The notes under the pieces: generated by a model
Told to the model about the DNA's origin: nothing
Database searches by the model: none
What the model saw: the letters and a program-made list of their open reading frames with translations, nothing else
Translations under genes and position numbers: made by a program
Shown: in pieces, positions 23,708-29,700 of the stretch
Numbering within the stretch: position 1 is the first letter of the stretch
Layout of the letters: every line of letters begins with the position of its first letter
DNA from: Firmicutes bacterium CAG:238
GTDB lineage: Bacteria > Bacillota > Clostridia > Peptostreptococcales > Anaerovoracaceae
Assembly: GCA_000435615.1 (NCBI GenBank)
Contig: FR882008.1
Location: 1 to 29,700, forward strand
Direction of reading: 5' to 3'
Length of the DNA: 29,700 nucleotides

Positions 23708-23736
23708 TTGCAAAAACCCTCGTTTTCTGTCATAAT
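23708..23736 (+). promoter_or_regulatory. Promoter of the ArsR-type gene
   Basis: TTGCAA (23708-23713) and CATAAT (23731-23736) are 17 bp apart, 37 bp before the ATG at 23774. It separates this gene from the catabolic operon. Confidence 0.55.
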
Positions 23737-23773
23737 GAGAGGGCGGTGCTTTCCGCACGAAAGGATGAAATTT

Positions 23774-24097
23774 ATGAGATTAAGAAAAGAAACCGACGGA
23801 ATGCTTGAAGAAGAAGTTCTCCTTATCGCGAGAGTTTCCGATGCTCTGGCACACCCTGCCAGAATCAATATGTTCCGATACATAATGCAGGCAAACCGCG
23901 GCATGGTTGCCGTTTGCAATAAAGACATTGTCAATCATTTCGACTATGCCCAGGCAACGGTTTCGCAGCACATGAAGAAGCTCGTGGACTCTGGACTGGT
24001 TGAAATAAAAAAGAAAGAGAAGTTTTCTTATTATTATGCAAACCTTGGTATGCTGATGCAGTACCTTAATGCGACGAAGAAATTTTCGGTGCAGTAG
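23774..24097 (+). CDS. ArsR/SmtB-type winged-helix regulator
   Basis: The 107-residue protein is a single winged helix-turn-helix of ArsR type. ALAHPARINMFRYI matches the first helices, and AQATVSQHMKKLVDSGLVEIKKKEKFSYYY is the recognition helix and wing. The start at 23774 follows AAAGGA with good spacing; the ATG at 23765 lies within that site. It has its own promoter and a strong terminator, so it is a single-gene unit. A lone N-terminal Cys pair of metal sensors is absent, so a non-metal signal is likely. Its targets are unknown. Confidence 0.8.
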   Translation: MRLRKETDGMLEEEVLLIARVSDALAHPARINMFRYIMQANRGMVAVCNKDIVNHFDYAQATVSQHMKKLVDSGLVEIKKKEKFSYYYANLGMLMQYLNATKKFSVQ

Positions 24098-24109
24098 CCG
24101 GAAACAAAA

Positions 24110-24160
24110 ACCGCACTCCAAACACTGGTTTTATCCAGCCCCGGAGTGCGGTTTTTTATT
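24110..24160. terminator. Bidirectional terminator between the ArsR-type gene and atpC
   Basis: CCGCACTCC and GGAGTGCGG form a perfect nine-base-pair stem with a long loop. A T-run follows on the plus strand (TTTTTT) and an A-run precedes it, so it can end transcripts from both sides. Confidence 0.85.
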
Positions 24161-24461
24161 CTTCATATTCGGCTTCGTCTGCGTATATCGTCAGCGTTCC
24201 GTCCATATGTGCGAATCCGCCTTTCGATTTTATGGTCTTAAAATCCGCAGTACCCTGCTCCCGCAGCTTGATTCTGCCTTCGGAGGCCAGCAGTCTGCAG
24301 CATGCTGCCCTGTCTTTCAGAAATCCTTCATAGCCGTCATTCGTCTTGATTATAACGCTTTCGGCCACACCGTCAAAAAGCGTTTTGTCCGGGCACATAA
24401 TCTTGACCGGAAGCCCGCTGCGTTCGACACCTCTCGCCTTCTTTTTACCTACGTCCGCCAT
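24156..24461 (-). CDS. atpC: ATP synthase epsilon subunit, short form
   Basis: Epsilon joins gamma to the c ring, and its C-terminal helices inhibit ATP hydrolysis in many bacteria. This protein has 101 residues, against about 130-140 normally. The N-terminal beta-sandwich is recognisable (PVKIMCPDKTLFDG, GYEGFLKDRA, GGFAHMDGTLTIYADEAE), but the protein stops right after it, so the helical inhibitory domain is missing. The stop codon lies next to the operon terminator and there is no sign of a frameshift in the remaining bases. The start overlaps atpD by 17 bases. Confidence 0.9.
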   Translation of the reverse strand: MADVGKKKARGVERSGLPVKIMCPDKTLFDGVAESVIIKTNDGYEGFLKDRAACCRLLASEGRIKLREQGTADFKTIKSKGGFAHMDGTLTIYADEAEYEE

Positions 24462-25845
24462 ACTGCGCCTCGTATCTTTCCGCGACTTCGTCGATGGAAC
24501 CTGCCATCAGGAAAAGGTTTTCCGGCACATCGTCGTACTTGCCTTCGAGAATTTCTCTGAATCCGCGAACCGTTTCCTTGAGCGGCACATACTTTCCCGG
24601 AGTTCCGGTAAACTGCTCCGCAACGCTGAAGGGCTGTGAGAAAAATCTTTGAACTTTTCTTGCTCGGTTTACGGTCAGCTTATCCTCTTCCGAAAGCTCA
24701 TCCATACCCAAAATCGCAATAATATCCTGCAAGTCTTTGTACTTCTGAAGCACTTCCTGCACTTCTCTGGCAACACGATAGTGTTCTTCTCCCACAATCA
24801 GTGGGTCGAGAATTCTCGATGTTGATTCGAGCGGGTCAACGGCAGGATAAATGCCAAGCTCCGTGATGGAACGGTTGAGAACGGTCGTCGCGTCGAGGTG
24901 GGCGAATGCGGTTGCCGGTGCCGGGTCCGTAAGGTCGTCAGCCGGAACATAAATTGCCTGTACCGATGTAATAGAGCCGTTCTTTGTTGATGTGATTCTT
25001 TCCTGAAGTGCGCCCATTTCGGTTGCAAGTGTCGGCTGATAGCCGACTGCGGACGGCATACGTCCGAGCAGAGCCGATACTTCAGAACCCGCCTGCGTAA
25101 ACCTGAATATATTGTCTATGAAAAGCAGTACATCCTGCCCTTCTTCATCTCTGAAATATTCCGCCATGGTAAGCCCCGTGAGTGCAACTCTCATTCTTGC
25201 TCCCGGCGGTTCATTCATCTGTCCGAAAACCATCGCTGTTTTCTCGATAACTCCGGACTCAATCATTTCGTTATATAAGTCATTGCCCTCTCTGGTTCTC
25301 TCGCCGACACCCGCAAAAACGGAGATGCCGCCATGTTCCTTGGCAATGTTGTTTATGAGTTCCTGAATCAATACGGTTTTACCAACTCCGGCACCGCCGA
25401 AAAGACCTACCTTACCGCCGCGGGTGTACGGAGCGATTAAGTCGATTACCTTGATTCCGGTTTCATATATTTCCGACTTCGTGTTTTGATCTTCAAAGCT
25501 CGGTGCCGGTTTATGAATCGGGGCACTCTTGGTTGTTTCCACCGGACCCTTCTCGTCAATCGTCTGGCCGATAACATTGAAAAGTCTTCCGAGAACTTCA
25601 TGGCCCACAGGCACCGTAATCGGCGCTCCCGTATCGAGTGCTTTCATGCCGCGCACGAGTCCGTCGGTTGAGGAAAGGGCTACGCATCTTACGACATCAT
25701 CTCCGATATGCTGTGCAACCTCTGCCATGATTTTTTTGTCGCCGTCCTGGATCAGGATCGCATTCAGAAGTTCCGGCATGTGCCCCTCTTCAAACTTTAT
25801 ATCTATAACCGGGCCTATAATCTGGTTAATTATACCCTCTTGCAT
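24445..25845 (-). CDS. atpD: ATP synthase beta subunit
   Basis: Beta carries the catalytic nucleotide sites of F1. The 466-residue protein has Walker A GGAGVGKT, the catalytic glutamate region GERTREGND and the gamma-contact loop DELSEED. I place the start at 25845 behind GAGGAGG; the longer in-frame form from 25893 would overlap atpG and adds a leader unlike the family. It is the second-last gene of the operon. Confidence 0.97.
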   Translation of the reverse strand: MQEGIINQIIGPVIDIKFEEGHMPELLNAILIQDGDKKIMAEVAQHIGDDVVRCVALSSTDGLVRGMKALDTGAPITVPVGHEVLGRLFNVIGQTIDEKGPVETTKSAPIHKPAPSFEDQNTKSEIYETGIKVIDLIAPYTRGGKVGLFGGAGVGKTVLIQELINNIAKEHGGISVFAGVGERTREGNDLYNEMIESGVIEKTAMVFGQMNEPPGARMRVALTGLTMAEYFRDEEGQDVLLFIDNIFRFTQAGSEVSALLGRMPSAVGYQPTLATEMGALQERITSTKNGSITSVQAIYVPADDLTDPAPATAFAHLDATTVLNRSITELGIYPAVDPLESTSRILDPLIVGEEHYRVAREVQEVLQKYKDLQDIIAILGMDELSEEDKLTVNRARKVQRFFSQPFSVAEQFTGTPGKYVPLKETVRGFREILEGKYDDVPENLFLMAGSIDEVAERYEAQYGGRR

Positions 25846-25858
25846 CTTGTTACCTCCT

Positions 25859-26728
25859 CTATTTCTGCGACTCCGCACCCGAAACAATCTCAATCAGCTC
25901 GTTCGTGATTGCCGCCTGTCTCACCCGATTGTAGGTGAGCGAGAGTTTCGCCAAAATCTCATTGGCATTATCCGTTGCATTTTCCATCGCACTTCTGCGC
26001 GCCGCATGTTCACATGCAGCGGATTCCATGGCTGCTTCAAACAATGTAAGCTCAGAATATTTCGGAACCATGTATTCCAAGACCTCTTTGGGATCTTGTG
26101 AAAATTCGAGTTCCCGGCCGCTGCCGGCAAATTCCTCCGGATCAAGCGGCATAAGTTTCTTCACAACCGGTTCCTGTTTCAGTGAGTTTATGTACTTGGT
26201 GTAAACCAAAAGAACCTGCGCTGCTTCTCCGTTTCGGTATTTTTCAATCAGCGGCCTTGCAATCTCACTTGCCGCTGCGAAAGTAATCCTTTCCGCAGAT
26301 TCCTCGCATTCGCCGATAATCTTATAGCCGTTGTGCTCGAAAAACTCACGGCCTTTGCTTCCGATTGCGTATATCTCAAGCTTGTCTTTTGGGATTTCCG
26401 CCACACAGGAAAGAGCCTTCTTCGTCAGATTCGCGTTAAAGCCTCCGCACAGCCCTCTGCCGCTTGTGATGAGAATGAGGATGGTCGACGCATCCTTATC
26501 GTCACAGACCTTTTTCTCCTCTTCCTTTTCCTGCAAAGCGTTTTGGGCGGCACTTACGATTTCACCCATGGTATGTGAAACCTCTTGTATCTGTGCGCTT
26601 GTTCGGTCGAAAACATTTTTCGCTTTCTTATACTTTGAGGCGGAAACGAGCCGCATGGCGTTCGTGATATGCTCGGTACTCTCGATGCTCTTCATTCGGC
26701 GTTTCAGTTCCTGCATATTTTCGGACAT
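25859..26728 (-). CDS. atpG: ATP synthase gamma subunit
   Basis: Gamma is the rotating central stalk. The 289-residue protein has the conserved N-terminal coiled-coil (LKRRMKSIESTEHITNAMRLVSASK), the SGRGLCGGFN motif, and the C-terminal helix with ENATDNANEIL and RVRQAAITNELIEIVSGAE. An insertion of acidic and lysine residues (about 66-77) precedes the LILITSGRGL strand. A GAGGTGAAAAG site precedes the ATG, 12 bases after atpA. Confidence 0.96.
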   Translation of the reverse strand: MSENMQELKRRMKSIESTEHITNAMRLVSASKYKKAKNVFDRTSAQIQEVSHTMGEIVSAAQNALQEKEEEKKVCDDKDASTILILITSGRGLCGGFNANLTKKALSCVAEIPKDKLEIYAIGSKGREFFEHNGYKIIGECEESAERITFAAASEIARPLIEKYRNGEAAQVLLVYTKYINSLKQEPVVKKLMPLDPEEFAGSGRELEFSQDPKEVLEYMVPKYSELTLFEAAMESAACEHAARRSAMENATDNANEILAKLSLTYNRVRQAAITNELIEIVSGAESQK

Positions 26729-26740
26729 CTTTTCACCTCT

Positions 26741-28243
26741 TTATTTCATTTCTTTAAACTTCTTGATTGCCTCTGTCAGAAGCTGTTCTGTCTCTTCGTC
26801 CAGCTGTCCGGTCTTTGCAATCGTTTCTTTAATCTCAGGGTAGCTGACTCTGATATATGCAAGCAGTTCCGTCTCGAACTCTTTAATTTCATCGATAGGA
26901 ACATCTACCATATATCCGTGAGATGCCGCATAAATGCTGACAACCTGATCTTCAACATCCATCGGCTTGTACTGTCCTTGTTTCAAAACTTCCATAAGCA
27001 CTCTGCCGTGGTCGAGCCTTGCCTTCGTATCTTTGTCGATATCCGAACCGAACTGTGAAAAGCTTGCAAGTTCTCTGTATTGTGCAAGCTCGAGTTTCAG
27101 TTTGCCGGACACCTTCTTCATTGCCTTAATCTGTGCATCGCCGCCTACACGGGATACGGAGATGCCGACATTGACCGCAGGTCTTTGTCCTGTAAAGAAC
27201 AGTTCCGACTCGAGGAAAATCTGTCCGTCCGTTATGGAAATTACATTTGTCGGTATATAAGCCGATACATCGCCTGCCTGCGTTTCGATAATCGGCAGCG
27301 CCGTTATCGAGCCGCCGCCGAGTTCGTCACTGAGGTGCGCGGCTCTCTCGAGAAGTCTGCTGTGAAGATAGAAGACATCCCCCGGATATGCTTCTCTTCC
27401 CGGCGGTCTTCGAAGCAGCAGAGACATCGTTCTGTATGCAACCGCATGTTTGGAAAGGTCATCGTATATGATTAAGACATCCTTTCCCTGATACATGAAA
27501 TACTCTGCCATCGCGCAGCCCGCGTAAGGTGCTATGTACTGAAGCGGTGCCACATCGCTCGCCGTTGCGGAAACAACAATGGAATAATCCATTGCCTCGC
27601 GTTCTTCCAGCGTCTGCACAAGCTGCGCCACCGTGGATTTTTTCTGTCCTATGGCAACATAAATACAGATAACATCCTTGCCCTTCTGGTTAAGAATTGT
27701 ATCGATTGCAATTGCCGTTTTGCCCGTTTGTCTGTCGCCTATGATAAGTTCTCTCTGCCCCTTGCCGATTGGCATCATGGCATCAATTGCTTTAATGCCG
27801 GTTTGAAGCGGACGATTTACTTTTTTTCTCTTGAGAACTCCCGGCGCAGGGTATTCGATTGGACGATTGTCTTTGGCAACAATTTCACCCTTTCCATCAA
27901 TCGGATTTCCGAGTGCGTCCACAACCCTTCCGATGAGTGCTTCTCCAACGGGAACTTCCACAATCTTTCCGGTCGGTTTTACGATATCGCCTTCCTTGAT
28001 GTCCCTGTCTGATCCGAGAATAACAACTCCGACATTGTCTTCTTCAAGGTTCAGCGCCATTCCGTAAACACCGCTCTCGAATTCGAGCAATTCGCCTTCC
28101 ATACAGCGGCTGAGCCCATAAACTCTCGCTATGCCGTCACCGACCTGAAGAACTGTGCCATAATCCAAAATTTCATATTTATTGTGATAATTTTTAATCT
28201 GCTCTTTTATGACCGAACTGATTTCTTCCGGTTTTAAATTCAT
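26741..28243 (-). CDS. atpA: ATP synthase alpha subunit
   Basis: Alpha is the non-catalytic nucleotide-binding partner of beta. The 500-residue protein has Walker A GDRQTGKT, the downstream VSRVGGDAQIKAMKK segment and a normal family length. A GGAGGGAGG site stands right before the ATG, and atpH ends 16 bases upstream. Confidence 0.97.
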   Translation of the reverse strand: MNLKPEEISSVIKEQIKNYHNKYEILDYGTVLQVGDGIARVYGLSRCMEGELLEFESGVYGMALNLEEDNVGVVILGSDRDIKEGDIVKPTGKIVEVPVGEALIGRVVDALGNPIDGKGEIVAKDNRPIEYPAPGVLKRKKVNRPLQTGIKAIDAMMPIGKGQRELIIGDRQTGKTAIAIDTILNQKGKDVICIYVAIGQKKSTVAQLVQTLEEREAMDYSIVVSATASDVAPLQYIAPYAGCAMAEYFMYQGKDVLIIYDDLSKHAVAYRTMSLLLRRPPGREAYPGDVFYLHSRLLERAAHLSDELGGGSITALPIIETQAGDVSAYIPTNVISITDGQIFLESELFFTGQRPAVNVGISVSRVGGDAQIKAMKKVSGKLKLELAQYRELASFSQFGSDIDKDTKARLDHGRVLMEVLKQGQYKPMDVEDQVVSIYAASHGYMVDVPIDEIKEFETELLAYIRVSYPEIKETIAKTGQLDEETEQLLTEAIKKFKEMK

Positions 28244-28259
28244 AGGGAATCCTCCCTCC

Positions 28260-28799
28260 TTAAATATTTTTCAGGCTGCGAAGCATCGCATCCAAATCTC
28301 CTCTGATGGATCTGTCTATCATTTTGCCGTCAACCTGTATTTTAATTCCGCCGATAAGATTCTTATCAACTATATTTCTGAGTTTAATATTCTTTTGCAG
28401 CAGCTTCGACATTTCCGCTTCGAATCGCGCATGCTGCTCCTCGGAAAGCGGATCCGCACTGTATATTTCGCCTTCTGCAAGTCCGCGTTCTTTATCGTAG
28501 AGGCGAATGTACTGTTTTCTGATTTTCCGAATTTCCGCGGTGCGGTTTTTGTCGACCAAAACGAACAAAAAATTCACCATCTCGCGGCTGAACCTTCCTT
28601 CCAGGCTGTTTGTCAAAATTCGTTTCTTGTCTGCACCCATGATTGCGGGGCTGTCGAGAAATTCCGCAAACTCCGGAGTATCAGCAAGAATCTCATCAAG
28701 CGTTTCGAGCTCCCTCAGGAACTCGTCTTCTTTTCCCAGTTCCTTTGCAGCCTCAAACAAGGCAGCTCCGTATGTAAGGGATACTACTGACTCTGCCAT
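28260..28799 (-). CDS. atpH: ATP synthase delta subunit
   Basis: Delta fixes the peripheral stalk to the top of F1. The 179-residue protein has the typical N-terminal six-helix region (YGAALFEAAKE) and the C-terminal stretch GGIKIQVDGKMIDRSIRGDL. Its start overlaps the end of atpF by 16 bases. Confidence 0.94.
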   Translation of the reverse strand: MAESVVSLTYGAALFEAAKELGKEDEFLRELETLDEILADTPEFAEFLDSPAIMGADKKRILTNSLEGRFSREMVNFLFVLVDKNRTAEIRKIRKQYIRLYDKERGLAEGEIYSADPLSEEQHARFEAEMSKLLQKNIKLRNIVDKNLIGGIKIQVDGKMIDRSIRGDLDAMLRSLKNI

Positions 28800-29305
28800 T
28801 TACCGCTTCCTGCCTCCTCTATAACTTTATCCACAAGTTCCTGCCGGTCCTCATCTCCGAGCTCTTTCTGCATGATTTGCTCTGCAGTGAGCACCGCAAG
28901 CTTTCCGATATCCTTCTTGAGCTGAGATACGGCCTTTTCTTCTTCGGTTTCAATCTTCTTATGTGCGTCAACAATAATCTGTGCCGCTTCTTTCTTGGCG
29001 TCGGATACGATTGCATCGGCGCGCTCATCAGCGATAACCTTAGCTTCCTTAATTATTTGTCTCTTTTCTTCTTCCGCATTCGCAAGCGTCTTGCTGTATT
29101 CTTCAAGCAGCTTACTTGCCTTTTTGCTTTCCTGATCGGCATTCATAAGTTCTTCTTCAATCATGGCCTTTCTTGCCATCATGAAGTTATGCACCTTCTC
29201 AAAGAAAAAATGCTTAAGAATCAAATAGAGAACGAAAACGGTTACCGCGGTAAAGAGAAGATTCCAGTTGAATTCCAGCAGGTTCTGATATAATCTTACT
29301 TCCAT
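28784..29305 (-). CDS. atpF: ATP synthase b subunit
   Basis: The b subunit is the peripheral stalk. The 173-residue protein has one N-terminal membrane helix (LLFTAVTVFVLYLILKHFFF, about 17-36) and then a long charged coiled coil rich in Glu, Lys and Ala. A GAGAAGG site precedes the ATG at 29305. Confidence 0.94.
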   Translation of the reverse strand: MEVRLYQNLLEFNWNLLFTAVTVFVLYLILKHFFFEKVHNFMMARKAMIEEELMNADQESKKASKLLEEYSKTLANAEEEKRQIIKEAKVIADERADAIVSDAKKEAAQIIVDAHKKIETEEEKAVSQLKKDIGKLAVLTAEQIMQKELGDEDRQELVDKVIEEAGSGKWQSQ

Positions 29306-29325
29306 ATCGCAACCTTCTCAATATT

Positions 29326-29553
29326 TTAGATTTTACCTGCCAAAACAATCGCTATTACGAATGTCAATACACCGATGGTTTCCATGATTGCCATAGCGAC
29401 AATCAGCGCCGTCCTCACACTGCCGGCTGCTTCCGGCTGCTTGCCCATGCTTTCCATTGCCTTCGAACCGAGCATTCCTTGTCCGATGCCGATTCCCAGT
29501 GCCGCACATCCCATCGCGATGCCTGCTGCGATTGCTATAATACCTGTACCCAT
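29326..29553 (-). CDS. atpE: ATP synthase c subunit
   Basis: The c subunit forms the ion-carrying ring. The 75-residue protein has two membrane helices joined by the polar loop GKQPEA. The ion-binding glutamate lies in AIMETIG, and helix one has Gln in GIGQG, aligned with Q32 of the Na+-dependent Ilyobacter enzyme. Thr replaces the Ser after Glu, while the following Thr and Tyr ligands are Ile and Leu here. AGGAGG precedes the start. Confidence 0.96.
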   Translation of the reverse strand: MGTGIIAIAAGIAMGCAALGIGIGQGMLGSKAMESMGKQPEAAGSVRTALIVAMAIMETIGVLTFVIAIVLAGKI

Positions 29554-29579
29554 ATTAAAATCCTCCTGTTTAAAAAATC

Positions 29580-29700
29580 TTAATGGTTCTCTTGTCTTGC
29601 AATTGCCTTCGCCAAGAATACCATAGTCAGCGTTACGAATATGTATGTCTGAATTGCCGGCTCAAACATATCGAAAAAGCCGTTGAGCGGCAGAACAAGA
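29580..29700 (-). CDS. atpB: ATP synthase a subunit, 3' end only
   Basis: The last 39 residues are visible up to a TAA stop at 29582-29580. They read LVLPLNGFFDMFEPAIQTY and end in a membrane helix with VFLAKA, as in the last helix of the a subunit, which forms the ion channel against the c ring. The rest of the gene lies to the right of the window. It is followed after 26 bases by atpE. Confidence 0.93.
   Translation of the reverse strand, partial: LVLPLNGFFDMFEPAIQTYIFVTLTMVFLAKAIARQENH

Overview
The window reads as chromosomal DNA of a strictly anaerobic, amino-acid-fermenting Firmicute (class Clostridia). Reasons: a complete anaerobic ornithine oxidation operon of the type known from Clostridium sticklandii, a flavodiiron oxygen/NO-scavenging protein with a fused rubredoxin, strong AGGAGG ribosome sites, a sigma-54 activator system, and an atp operon of clostridial type. 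The exact genus cannot be fixed from this sequence; an Anaerovoracaceae-like amino-acid fermenter would fit.

Layout. 1-303: a divergent control region with two sets of tandem repeats, plus the first five codons of a gene leaving to the left. 304-3325 (+): a DUF2804 protein and a four-domain flavodiiron protein, ending at a strong bidirectional hairpin. 12557-3437 (-): ord-ortA-ortB-oraS-oraE-GNAT-MutL-like-orr. Orr makes D-ornithine, OraSE (adenosylcobalamin and PLP) moves the terminal amino group to give 2,4-diaminopentanoate, Ord oxidises it to 2-amino-4-oxopentanoate, and OrtAB cleaves that with CoA to acetyl-CoA and alanine. The MutL-like ASKHA protein probably services OraSE. The operon has a near-perfect -24/-12 promoter, and its probable PAS-AAA+-Fis activator lies just upstream (14272-12854). 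A shared motif, TGCAA-N6-TTGCA, occurs as a tandem pair between activator and promoter and again over the activator's own -35.

15650-14362 (-): a promoter, a compact cobalamin-riboswitch-like leader with a terminator, a 93-residue orphan protein and an SseB-like protein. The only other known B12 link nearby is OraE.

15803-23649 (+): a catabolic cluster with a hydantoinase/allantoinase, a hydantoin/allantoin racemase, an L-carbamoylase/allantoate amidohydrolase, an NCS1 permease, an AraC regulator with an unusual C-terminal extension, an ornithine-cyclodeaminase-family enzyme and a creatininase-family amidohydrolase. The gene set is that of uptake and stepwise opening of a 5-substituted hydantoin (or allantoin) to an amino acid; the true substrate is not evident. 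A small ArsR-type regulator follows.

29700-24156 (-): the F1Fo ATP synthase operon atpB(partial)-E-F-H-A-G-D-C. The c subunit carries part of the Na+-binding signature and the epsilon subunit lacks the C-terminal helical domain.

The most interesting material is regulatory: the enhancer pair that also forms a terminator hairpin, the orphan B12-type leader beside a B12-dependent pathway, and the helically phased repeats upstream of two promoters. No tRNA, rRNA, CRISPR array, insertion sequence or prophage was seen.
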